A stretch of DNA of 64,000 bases from Anaerolineaceae bacterium (GTDB taxonomy: Bacteria > Chloroflexota > Anaerolineae > Aggregatilineales > Phototrophicaceae), in the NCBI GenBank assembly GCA_002699585.1, contig PABP01000014.1, positions 186,001-250,000 on the forward strand. The letters are read 5' to 3'. Made by a program: the position numbers and the translations under genes. This document shows, piece after piece, positions 17,426 through 25,649 of the stretch (its first letter is position 1; every line of letters starts with the position of its first letter). The notes under the pieces are model-generated. The model was not told the DNA's origin and did no database searches. It saw nothing but the letters and a program-made list of their open reading frames with translations.

Positions 17426-19204
17426 CTAAAGCGGCCACACCTGCGGAACCAGGATAATCGCCACAAGGTAAATCAGGATGGTCAGCAGCCCCCCGACGCG
17501 CAAAAAGTCGGCGAATTTATAGCGGCCCGCACCATAGATCAACAGGCAGGCCGGGGCCAGCGGCGTAATCACGGATGCACTGGCGGCCACGGCGATCATG
17601 GCGGCAAAAGCACGCGGATTGAAGCCGAGCGTGACGGCTGTCTGAATAGCAATCGGTACGACGACAGCGACCGCCGCATGAGCTGACATCGGCTGAGTGA
17701 GCAGCACCACCAGTACATAAAAGACAGTCAGCATCCAGATGGGCGAGTCCGTACCCGGTAGGAGTGTAATCAACTGCGCCAGGAAATCGGCGGTACCCGT
17801 AGCCAGCATCGCCTGACCAAAGGCCAACATGCTAGCGACTAGAATCAGCATTTTCCATTGGATGTTGCGGTAGACCTCGTCAGGCCGGATGATGCGCGTC
17901 ACGAAAGCCACGAACGCACCCAGCAGCACGGCCACGGCTATTGGCAAAATTCCCAGCACAGCCAGTGAAAGCGACCCGGCAAAAATCAGGCTAGCTAGCG
18001 TGACTTTGCGCTGGTTGATAGGCTTGTTTTCCAGAATATCCAGAATGCGGAACATACGCTCTTGTTCCAGGGCGCGCAGACTGTTCTGCGGCAGTTTAAT
18101 CAGTAGAATGTCACCGATGTTCAGTGTCAGGCGACCAATGCGGCTGTGGCGAATTTCCCCGGCCTGGTTCACTGCCAGGATTTGCAGTTGGTAGCGACTG
18201 CGTAGCCCCAGACCCTTAACTGTGCGCCCCACCAGCGTCGAACCCGGTAGAATGACCACCTCGGCAATGCGTCCGCTGCCATCCTGCATATAGGCGTCCA
18301 GCTCGCGTATCTGGCCGCTGATTTCGATGGCGGCTTCATTTTGCAGCCGCAGGATGTCTTCGCGAGTACCTTCCACCAGCAAGATGTCATCCGCTTCCAG
18401 CACGGTTTCCGCGCGCGGGTTGAGGGTGTCATCATCGCGCTGCAAGAACAACATACCGAGCTGCATGGCGTGGATCAAACCGGATGATTCAATCGTTTTG
18501 CCAACCATGTTGGATGCAGTCGGAATGCGAATCTCAGTGAAGTACAGGTTCTTGCTCAAATCCTGATCATCATCCATCCCGGCTGTGCGCTCTGGGATCA
18601 GGCGCTTGCCTATGGTTGCCATATAGATCAGGCCCACAATCAGAATGGGCAGGCCTACGGGCGTCAGTTCAAACACGCCCAGGGGGGCCAGCCCGTATTC
18701 CTGCATCAGGCCGCTGATGATGACGTTAGTCGCCGTACCGATCAGGGTGGTTGGACCAGCCAGGATAGCGGCAAAAGCCATCGGCATCAGCAGCTTGGAT
18801 ACGCTGATTTTGGTGCGGTTGGCCAATCCCAGCACAATCGGCAGGAAGAAGGCGACTGAGGCCGTGTTGCTGAGGAATGCGCTCATGATCGCAGGGGCGA
18901 CCAGAATAATGCCTTGTAGGCGGGCGCTGCTCTTCCCGACGAAGCGCAGCAGCCTGCGCCCGACAATGTCAACAAAGCCGGTCTGGATGAGCATATCAGC
19001 CAGGATGAGTAAGCCTAACAGCATCATCACTGTTTCGCTGCCAAACCCGGCAAAGGCGGCTTCTGGCTCCAATAAGCCGAGCACGACCAAGGCCAGCATC
19101 AGGCCCAGCGCCGTGACATCCGCGCTAAAATACTCGGTCGCAAACAGGACCAGCCCGACCACGAACAGGATGAGAAAAGCCGCGATTTCAAATGTCAGGA
19201 CCAT
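17426..19204 (-). CDS. SLC13/DASS-type transporter with two RCK-C domains
   Basis: This 592-residue protein has two membrane halves typical of the ArsB/NhaD-SLC13 superfamily (ALGLMLALVVLGLLEPEAAFAGFGSETVMMLLGLLILAD and the mirrored C-terminal half ending GAGRYKFADFLRVGG). Between them, at about residues 215-385, lie two TrkA-C (RCK_C) domains (FTEIRIPTASNMVGKTI and IAEVVILPGSTLVGRTV). This architecture is common in transporters for sulfate or other anions. The start at 19204 follows TGGAGAAG; upstream codons would add 24 residues without a ribosome site. It heads an operon with the APH-fold kinase. Confidence 0.92.
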   Translation of the reverse strand: MVLTFEIAAFLILFVVGLVLFATEYFSADVTALGLMLALVVLGLLEPEAAFAGFGSETVMMLLGLLILADMLIQTGFVDIVGRRLLRFVGKSSARLQGIILVAPAIMSAFLSNTASVAFFLPIVLGLANRTKISVSKLLMPMAFAAILAGPTTLIGTATNVIISGLMQEYGLAPLGVFELTPVGLPILIVGLIYMATIGKRLIPERTAGMDDDQDLSKNLYFTEIRIPTASNMVGKTIESSGLIHAMQLGMLFLQRDDDTLNPRAETVLEADDILLVEGTREDILRLQNEAAIEISGQIRELDAYMQDGSGRIAEVVILPGSTLVGRTVKGLGLRSRYQLQILAVNQAGEIRHSRIGRLTLNIGDILLIKLPQNSLRALEQERMFRILDILENKPINQRKVTLASLIFAGSLSLAVLGILPIAVAVLLGAFVAFVTRIIRPDEVYRNIQWKMLILVASMLAFGQAMLATGTADFLAQLITLLPGTDSPIWMLTVFYVLVVLLTQPMSAHAAVAVVVPIAIQTAVTLGFNPRAFAAMIAVAASASVITPLAPACLLIYGAGRYKFADFLRVGGLLTILIYLVAIILVPQVWPL

Positions 19205-19315
19205 CGCTTCTCCAGAAAAGCCGCGTTGAAGGTGTAAGCTGTTACCAAAATAGAAGCACCAGTATACTGAATCCATGACGCAAACAAACGATAGCCACTG
19301 TTAAAGGCAAATACC

Positions 19316-20371
19316 ATGTCCGATATTCGTTGGATGCTGTATGGCGCGACCGGTTTCACGGGGCCATTAATTGCTGAAGAAGCGGTTCGGCGCGGGCATC
19401 GGCCTATTTTAGCTGGGCGCAATGCGGAAAAACTGCGGCGGATGGCGCGTGGCTCCGGCTTGAAGTACGTGGCCTTTGATCTGGAAGATGTCAATACTAT
19501 CGCCGAGCACATCGCTGATGTCGATGTTGTTTTCCATGCTGCCGGACCCTTTACCTACACCAGCGACCCGATGATCCGCGCCTGTTTGGCGACCCATACC
19601 CACTATCTGGACATCACCGGGGAACTGCCCGTTTTCGAGAATACGTTTACCTACGACGAGGCTGCTCGCAGCAATCGCATCGCTCTGATTAGCGGTTGCG
19701 GCTTCGATGTGGTGCCGAGTGACTGCCTGGATGCTTATGTCGCGCGCCATGTGACCGCCGCCAGTCTGCTGGAAATTGGCGTGGCGGGGTTTGGAAATGT
19801 CAGCGCGGGTACGCTGAAATCGTCGCTGGAGATGGTGGCCAACGGCGCTAACACGATTCGGCAGGATGGTAAATTGCAGGACGCGCCCTTTACCACCAAA
19901 CGCATTCCTATGCCGGGTGGTGACGTAACCGCCCTCAGTGCACCCTGGGGCGATGTCGCTACAGCTTACCGCACGACAGGCATCCGCAACATTCGCGCTT
20001 ACATGGCGACGCCCGGCCCCATGGCGACCCTGGCCAAAATCTCCGGCCCGCTGATCCGGCCCCTGCTGAGGAATGCCGCTATTCGCCAGGGCGTGGGTTT
20101 GCTTGCCAGCCGCTTCGCCAATGGTCCCTCACATGAGGAGCGCGAACAAGGTAATGTGTTCCTGTGGGCGCGGGCCTCGAACGATGCGGGCGAGACCAAG
20201 CAAGCCTGGATGGCCACCCCGGAACCCTATCGTTTTACGGCGGAAATTGCGATTTCGGCAGTGGAGCAGGTGATGGCTCAGCAGCCCATCGGCGCCCTGA
20301 CCCCGGCACAGGCCTTCGGCGAGGATTTTGCCTTTTCCGTGGAAGGCGTGGAACGGGTCGACGCGCTGTAG
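19316..20371 (+). CDS. saccharopine dehydrogenase-like NAD(P)-binding protein
   Basis: This 351-residue protein starts with a Rossmann motif GATGFTGPLIAEEAVRRGH and continues AGRNAEKLRRMA and FHAAGPFTYTSDPMIRACLATHTHYLDITGE, the pattern of the saccharopine dehydrogenase-like/trans-acting enoyl reductase family. The GCGFDVVPSDCLD segment is also typical. Members often act on lipids or polyketides, but true lysine-pathway activity is unlikely at this length. AAAGGC precedes the ATG. The gene is divergent from the transporter at 17426, so the promoters share the short gap. Confidence 0.92.
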   Translation: MSDIRWMLYGATGFTGPLIAEEAVRRGHRPILAGRNAEKLRRMARGSGLKYVAFDLEDVNTIAEHIADVDVVFHAAGPFTYTSDPMIRACLATHTHYLDITGELPVFENTFTYDEAARSNRIALISGCGFDVVPSDCLDAYVARHVTAASLLEIGVAGFGNVSAGTLKSSLEMVANGANTIRQDGKLQDAPFTTKRIPMPGGDVTALSAPWGDVATAYRTTGIRNIRAYMATPGPMATLAKISGPLIRPLLRNAAIRQGVGLLASRFANGPSHEEREQGNVFLWARASNDAGETKQAWMATPEPYRFTAEIAISAVEQVMAQQPIGALTPAQAFGEDFAFSVEGVERVDAL

Positions 20372-20463
20372 TCGTAGGTGAGTCGTCGCTAGATTGTTGA
20401 GGAATCACGATCACATACAGGGCTATACTGGGCTTAGTTATTTATATAACAGGAAGCCTACCC

Positions 20464-21705
20464 ATGCGCAGCCTCTCCCTGCTGATCCTCACCCTGCTGC
20501 TGACCAGTGGCCTGGCCACTGCCCAGGAGCAATCCCCTTATGACATCGCCCTCGAACGTATTGAGGCGGCACGGATCAACGGCGCAACGGAACTGGATTT
20601 GAGGGAGTTGGGATTGAATGCATTGCCACCTGAACTATTCCAGCTCGATGGCCTGACTGTATTAAATGTGTCCTACAATCAACTGACGAGCTTGCCGCCA
20701 GAAATCGTCCAACTTACGAATCTGACCACTTTGCATGTGAGTGGCAACAAACTGAGGGAGCTACCGCCGGAGATCGGACAACTTACCAATTTGACCATGT
20801 TGTGTGTACATAGCAATCAGTTGGCGGCATTGCCACCTGAAATCGGTCACCTCAACAGTCTGACTGAGTTGAATGTGTCTAGCAACCAACTGACGGTCCT
20901 GCCAGCACAAATCGGTCAACTTACCAATCTGACCAAATTGTATGTGTATCTCAATCAGCTGACGGTCTTGCCACCAGAAATCGGTCAACTTACCTTTTTA
21001 AATTGGTTACATGCATCGTACAACAAGTTAACCAGCCTTCCATTAGAAATCGGTCAACTGACCAGATTAACCGACTTAATTGTGTCGCAAAATAAATTAA
21101 CGAGCCTACCACCGGAAATCGGCCGACTCACCAACTTAATCCGGCTAGATGCGGTAGACAATAAGTTAACGAGTCTTCCGTCAGAAATTGGCCAATTAGA
21201 TCAATTACTGAAGCTAAATCTTCAGGAAAATCAACTGGTCATTGTACCAGCGGAAATCGGTCAATTGACCAACCTAACGGAGCTATCTCTGTGGGAAAAT
21301 CAGTTGACCAGCTTACCACCGGAAATTGGTAATTTATCCAACCTGGTTTTTCTATGGGTGTCTCGCAACAGGTTAACTTCTATTCCGTGGGAAATAGGCC
21401 AACTCAAAAACCTTCAGGAATTGGAGCTATTTGACAATCGTCTAACAGGTATCCCATTAGAAATTGGTCAACTTACCAATTTGAGATATATAGATATTTC
21501 AGATAATCGCCACAACATACCGCTAGAAGGCGGTGACACAGATGACACTCTTGCCCTCCTGGACTACCTGCGCAATCAGGCGGCGATGCAGGCACAGCAA
21601 ATCGCGCTGGCGATAGCAGGTATGGTTGGGCTGGTGGCGGCATTTCTGCTGGCTTTCCGCTGGAAGACGAGACAGTCCGGTCGCAAGAAGAAACGAGCCG
21701 CTTAG
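20464..21705 (+). CDS. exported leucine-rich-repeat protein with C-terminal membrane anchor
   Basis: This 413-residue protein begins with a signal peptide (RSLSLLILTLLLTSGLATAQ). It then has about 13 consecutive 23-residue LRRs of the form LTxLxVxxNxLTxLPPEIGQLTN (about residues 60-355). It ends with a hydrophobic span (ALAIAGMVGLVAAFLLAFRW) and a basic tail, so the LRR domain is exposed outside and tethered to the membrane. The DNA shows the corresponding 69-base periodicity. Its base composition is lower in G+C than the neighbours. A role in protein binding is general for LRRs; the partner is unknown. RBS AGGAAG is present. Confidence 0.93.
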   Translation: MRSLSLLILTLLLTSGLATAQEQSPYDIALERIEAARINGATELDLRELGLNALPPELFQLDGLTVLNVSYNQLTSLPPEIVQLTNLTTLHVSGNKLRELPPEIGQLTNLTMLCVHSNQLAALPPEIGHLNSLTELNVSSNQLTVLPAQIGQLTNLTKLYVYLNQLTVLPPEIGQLTFLNWLHASYNKLTSLPLEIGQLTRLTDLIVSQNKLTSLPPEIGRLTNLIRLDAVDNKLTSLPSEIGQLDQLLKLNLQENQLVIVPAEIGQLTNLTELSLWENQLTSLPPEIGNLSNLVFLWVSRNRLTSIPWEIGQLKNLQELELFDNRLTGIPLEIGQLTNLRYIDISDNRHNIPLEGGDTDDTLALLDYLRNQAAMQAQQIALAIAGMVGLVAAFLLAFRWKTRQSGRKKKRAA

Positions 21706-22376
21706 GACTCGTCTGCTGTGGATTGTTCGGCGGGTTGCTCGGTTGCCTCATTGGCTTCTGGCTCGTCGTCTTTGCGCTCATAAGGCGGTAGCTCGACGGG
21801 AGCGGCTTTTTCTGGATACAGTCCCACGCCGCGCGTCCGATAAAATTCTTTGATCACGGCGAAGTCAGCCTGGAGGTTACCTGTCGGGTAAATCGGCTGG
21901 CTGAAACCGATGCGTTTACGGGGATAGTCGATATAGCCCAGTACAATCGGCACCCCGGCTTCGAGGGCCGCATAATAAAATCCGGTGCGCCAGTGCGGTC
22001 GATAGCTGCGCGTGCCATCCGGCGTGAACACGAAGATGACGCGGTCGCGCTCTTTAATGATGTTGGCCATCATCTGCACGGCGTTGGTGCTCTTGGTGCG
22101 GTTGATGCCGACCCCACCCATCAGCTTGACGAACCATCCCGTTGGCCCACTGAGCAAGCTGAGTTTGACCGTCACCAGGGGCCGCCGCTTGAAGGTAGAC
22201 GCTGCCGCCAAAAAGTGGGCATAATCCCAATTGGTCGTATGCGGGGCTGCTGCTACCACCATCTTGTCGATCTCTGGCAGGGGCGCTTCGATCTGCCAGC
22301 CGCGCAGCCACCAGAAGGCCAACAAGTAGGTCCAACGTATCAGGTTGATGCCAATCTGCGCCAAAAAATTCAGCAT
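21702..22376 (-). CDS. lysophospholipid acyltransferase family protein (PlsC-like)
   Basis: This 224-residue protein carries a PlsC-type acyltransferase core: PHTTNWDYAHFLAA replaces the classical HX4D motif as in the PHTSNWD subgroup, and TPDGTRSYRPHWRTGFYYAAL corresponds to the EGTRS motif with D for E. It probably transfers an acyl group to a lysophospholipid or related alcohol at the membrane. The start at 22376 gives a normal family N-terminus, whereas the longer frame adds a cysteine-rich stretch without a ribosome site. Its acidic tail (DDEPEANEATEQPAEQ) is unusual. Its stop overlaps the LRR gene stop by four bases. Confidence 0.88.
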   Translation of the reverse strand: MLNFLAQIGINLIRWTYLLAFWWLRGWQIEAPLPEIDKMVVAAAPHTTNWDYAHFLAAASTFKRRPLVTVKLSLLSGPTGWFVKLMGGVGINRTKSTNAVQMMANIIKERDRVIFVFTPDGTRSYRPHWRTGFYYAALEAGVPIVLGYIDYPRKRIGFSQPIYPTGNLQADFAVIKEFYRTRGVGLYPEKAAPVELPPYERKDDEPEANEATEQPAEQSTADES

Positions 22377-22437
22377 GGGCTGTCTCGCTATCGTTTCATC
22401 AATATGGGCTGTCCATAGTTTAGAGCCTATCCAGAAA

Positions 22438-22468
22438 CAAAAACAGGGGCACAACGAGGTGCCCCTGC
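22438..22468 (-). terminator. rho-independent terminator
   Basis: A 9-bp perfect stem CAGGGGCAC/GTGCCCCTG with a six-base loop reads into TTTTTG on the minus strand, behind the FAS1 gene at 22509. Confidence 0.85.
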
Positions 22469-22508
22469 CGATTACTACTATATGACCGATACGGTCTGAC
22501 CGATAGGT

Positions 22509-23720
22509 TTAGTTCGAGGTGCTAACCGCAACCATCGGATCAGCGGCGGTGCCGTAAGCTGCGACAAAGTAGTAAGTGCCGCCAGCCAATTCGGTGCCGC
22601 TCAGGTCGATGAGGACCGGGCCGGCCTGACCATTGGGGACAACCGCCAGGTCGTAGGTGCCAGGGGCTACATCGAAGGTGAATTCACCATCGTTGGTGCC
22701 ACCGTTGAGCAAGGTCAGGCTGCCGGGGTAGCCGATACGGCCAGCGACCAGCGTACCATCAGCCGTGACGACATCAACTGCCGGGGCATCGGGGATGCCG
22801 TGGAAGACGGTCACACGGGCAACGCCTTCGTTGATTTCGGGATCACGGTCATCCATCAGGACAGCGCCTTCGACGCCGCTGCTGAAGGCATTGCCGTACG
22901 CGACGATGGTGTAGTGCGCGCCATCTTCCAACATGACTTCAGCATCAACAACCGCACGTCCCTGATCGCGACCAGTGGGGACGACCTGAAGGGTATGTGG
23001 GCCATTGGGGACAGCCAGGTAACCGGTGATGCTGCCATAGGCGAAGTCGGTCAGCGCACGACGCAGCACGCCGTCGATGTAAATGTCAGCGCCGTTGACA
23101 TCACCAGCTAAGTGGGCGATACGGATGAAGGATTGGCCTGTATACTGCTCAGGAACTTCAACGGCTTCTTCTGCTTCAGCCGGGGCTTCTTCTGTTGCTG
23201 CTTCTTCAGTGGACGATGCCATCGCATCCATAAAGCTTGGCGGAACAAGGACCGCGTCAATGACATGCACGACACCATTGCTGGCCGCAATATCGGCTGT
23301 GGTGACGGTCGCCGCATCGTTGAGAACGACGCTATCGCCAATGGAAACGGTAACTGTTTCGCCAGCCAGTGTCATGATCTCTTGGCCATCTTCCAGCATA
23401 TCGCTGGTGACCTCGCCCTCAGCGACGTGATACAGCAATACGCCCATCAGGGCTTCTTGATCAGCCATCAGGGTGGTGGGGTCAACGCCCATTTCAGCGA
23501 TCAGTGCCAGGAAGGCGTCGTTCGTCGGTGCGAACACCGTGAAGGGGCCTTCGCCAGCAAGCGTCTCGGCTGCGCCGGATGCCTGTAGCGCCTGGACCAA
23601 CAGGCTTAGATCTGGATTGCCGGACGCGATATCGACGATGCTCTCGTCTTGTGCGGCCAGCGGTAAGGCACCCATCAGCAGAAGCGCCAGGGTACTCAGA
23701 ATTAATGCAATCTTCCGCAT
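22509..23720 (-). CDS. secreted fasciclin (FAS1)-DUF4397 protein
   Basis: This 403-residue protein has a signal peptide (RKIALILSTLALLLMGALPLAAQ) and one FAS1 domain (about 28-165: TVFAPTNDAFLALI, LLYHVAEGEV, NGVVHVIDAVLVPP). An Ala/Glu linker (TEEAATEEAPAEAEEAVEV) leads to a DUF4397 region (about 198-400) with two related halves starting FIRIAHLAGDVNGADIYIDG and VTVFHGIPDAPAVDVVTADG. It is a shorter paralogue of the protein at 9113, without the second FAS1 domain. A surface or matrix role is likely. RBS GAGGAG precedes the ATG. Confidence 0.93.
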   Translation of the reverse strand: MRKIALILSTLALLLMGALPLAAQDESIVDIASGNPDLSLLVQALQASGAAETLAGEGPFTVFAPTNDAFLALIAEMGVDPTTLMADQEALMGVLLYHVAEGEVTSDMLEDGQEIMTLAGETVTVSIGDSVVLNDAATVTTADIAASNGVVHVIDAVLVPPSFMDAMASSTEEAATEEAPAEAEEAVEVPEQYTGQSFIRIAHLAGDVNGADIYIDGVLRRALTDFAYGSITGYLAVPNGPHTLQVVPTGRDQGRAVVDAEVMLEDGAHYTIVAYGNAFSSGVEGAVLMDDRDPEINEGVARVTVFHGIPDAPAVDVVTADGTLVAGRIGYPGSLTLLNGGTNDGEFTFDVAPGTYDLAVVPNGQAGPVLIDLSGTELAGGTYYFVAAYGTAADPMVAVSTSN

Positions 23721-23949
23721 GGAATTAGCTCCTCTTGAAGTATTTATAGAACAACTATAAAGCTTTGGTGAATTTATTATGACATTTCCATGCGCAAAAT
23801 GCTAAGAAGTGGTTCATTAATATTGCCATATTGTCTAAGTTTTTTCGTCGATATGTACAAAAACGGCCAATTTGCTTCTCTACACAGCCTTGGGATGGCA
23901 AATTAAGTTTTTAGCGATTTCTCAGATGCAGACGGTAGGTGACTGGTGG

Positions 23950-23977
23950 AAAAAAACGCCCCGCACAGGGCGGGGCT
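23950..23977 (-). terminator. rho-independent terminator
   Basis: A 7-bp GC stem GCCCCGC/GCGGGGC with a five-base loop reads into TTTTTT on the minus strand. It closes the sigma/anti-sigma operon. Confidence 0.88.
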
Positions 23978-24005
23978 GTTATGATCTGCCAGTGATGGGG
24001 TGATG

Positions 24006-24860
24006 TTAGTTGAGGCTGCTGGCAATCGTGACGAGATCATCGCGGGTCAACCAGCCGGGGGCAGCCGGATTCGCTTCGTAGTCATCCAGCATGGCTTTCG
24101 CGCTTTCCTGGAATAGAATTTCGTAGCGCATACCGTCTGCTTCCCAGTGCAGGTAGTTCAAGCCGAGCTCATTGCTCCACACCTGGTCAAGCTGGACGAC
24201 GTTGCCCTCGCTGTTATTGTCAATCACAGTTGGTTCCGCACGGGCTACCCAACTGCCGCGTACATATTCCCCGGTCACAGCGCCGATTTGTACTGTTTCG
24301 ATGACAGCATTCGCGCCGATTTCTGTGCGTGTATCACTGACATCAGCAGGTGATTGCATGATGACCAGATTGCGGCCCAGTTCATCACCAGGGTAAATGT
24401 AGAACAGTGCGGACTGCGTGACGCCATCGGCAGTGAAGGTGGTCGCATCGCTGAATTCGTAACCGAGGGTGTTCGTCGGCACAGCGACGTCAAAACCGAC
24501 TTCAGCTTCAACCTGTGCGATGCTCTGCGGCTGCACGAACACGGCCTCTGACATGGGTGTGGGTTCTGCCGGAACGGTGATGGTGTTCTGGCGAGTGGCA
24601 TCTGGCAGCGGGTTAAAGAAGTTGCTGATGACGTTTTGTGCCAGCGTGCCCAGCGGCGTGAAGAACATGCCGAAGGCCAGTAACGCGATGGCAGCGGCAG
24701 CGGCCAGGGCCTTGTTCTGCGGGCGGTGTGTTTGTGGGGCGTTTTCTGCCCAGGGTGCGTTTTTCATTTTGTCGTAGAACCTTTCACTAGGTTTATCTGC
24801 AAGTTGTGTGAGGAACTGTGCCATTTGTGTGGCCTCATCGTTATGATATTGTTCGGGCAT
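24006..24860 (-). CDS. putative anti-sigma factor, single membrane span
   Basis: This 284-residue protein has a short cytoplasmic N-terminus (about 50 residues, ATQMAQFLTQLADKPSERFYDKM), one membrane span (ALAAAAAIALLAFGMFF) and an exported domain that resembles the DUF4367-type folds of anti-sigma regulators (SIAQVEAEVGFDVAVP, GANAVIETVQIGAVTGEYVRG). Its start overlaps the end of the ECF sigma gene by 20 bases, the usual arrangement for a sigma and its regulator. It lacks a clear zinc-binding HxxxCxxC motif. It would hold the sigma factor at the membrane. AAGGAGGG precedes the ATG. Confidence 0.85.
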   Translation of the reverse strand: MPEQYHNDEATQMAQFLTQLADKPSERFYDKMKNAPWAENAPQTHRPQNKALAAAAAIALLAFGMFFTPLGTLAQNVISNFFNPLPDATRQNTITVPAEPTPMSEAVFVQPQSIAQVEAEVGFDVAVPTNTLGYEFSDATTFTADGVTQSALFYIYPGDELGRNLVIMQSPADVSDTRTEIGANAVIETVQIGAVTGEYVRGSWVARAEPTVIDNNSEGNVVQLDQVWSNELGLNYLHWEADGMRYEILFQESAKAMLDDYEANPAAPGWLTRDDLVTIASSLN

Positions 24861-25437
24861 CGTGCCCTCCTTCGTGAGAATCGAGTAGCAAGTGAGCGTG
24901 TAACTGTTTGAGCGTGCGGCTGATAGTGGCCGATACGGTGTTGGGGTTCATATTCAGGTGCGCGGCGATGCGCTGCACCTGCCACCCCACCATATAGCGC
25001 AGCACCAGCATGTCGCGGCGATCCTCCGCCAGGGTATTGAGCAAGTCCCACAGCGCGCGCTTTTGTTCTTCTGTGATGGCTTGCTGCTCTGGTAAGGGCT
25101 GCGTTGCTTGTAAGAGCGTTTCATCCAACACCACGTTCTGGGGTCGCCGATCTTGCTTGCGGGAACGGTCAATCACCAGATTCTTCGTGATGGTGAACAA
25201 CCATCCGAGTGCTGCATCCTCATCGCCACTGAAGCTCTCGCGAGCGTTCCATGCTTTGATGAAAGTATCGGCGGTCACGTCCTCAGCATCTTGCGCGTTG
25301 CCCGTTAAGCCCAGCGCATAGCGATACACTGCGATGTGTGCCTGTTCATACAGGTGGCTGAAGGCGCGTTTGTTGGTGTAGGGCCTGGCTTTTTCGTGAG
25401 GCTTCGACCATACCAGCCGTAAGGGATGGGATGTCAT
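24841..25437 (-). CDS. ECF-type RNA polymerase sigma factor
   Basis: This 198-residue protein has sigma region 2 (YRYALGLTGNAQDAEDVTADTFIKAW, then GWLFTITKNLVIDRSRK) and region 4 (LAEDRRDMLVLRYMVGWQVQRIAAHLNMNPNTVSATISRTLKQL). It belongs to the extracytoplasmic-function group that directs RNA polymerase to stress or envelope promoters. It is translationally coupled to the anti-sigma gene. RBS GAGGAACG precedes the ATG. Target promoters are unknown; a secreted FAS1 gene lies directly downstream of the pair. Confidence 0.94.
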   Translation of the reverse strand: MTSHPLRLVWSKPHEKARPYTNKRAFSHLYEQAHIAVYRYALGLTGNAQDAEDVTADTFIKAWNARESFSGDEDAALGWLFTITKNLVIDRSRKQDRRPQNVVLDETLLQATQPLPEQQAITEEQKRALWDLLNTLAEDRRDMLVLRYMVGWQVQRIAAHLNMNPNTVSATISRTLKQLHAHLLLDSHEGGHDARTIS

Positions 25438-25584
25438 AAGCGTTCCTCATTCATTTGCACTCCATTCTCGCTTCTGTTCACTGGTGAACTTCACCCTATA
25501 AAACGTGTGACCTCGCAAAATATGACAAATTCGTTGCGAGAGATCTGGGTCACAGGAGGTCTGGGACAGAATGGCCTGCAAAAC

Positions 25585-25610
25585 AAAAAGCGCATATTCA
25601 TGCGCTTTTT
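25585..25610. terminator. bidirectional rho-independent terminator
   Basis: An 11-bp perfect stem AAAAAGCGCAT/ATGCGCTTTTT with a four-base loop has T-runs on both strands. It lies behind ftsK. Confidence 0.85.
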
Positions 25611-25649
25611 GTGGGTTAACTATTGAAATGGCTGGACCGGTAGGGTGTG

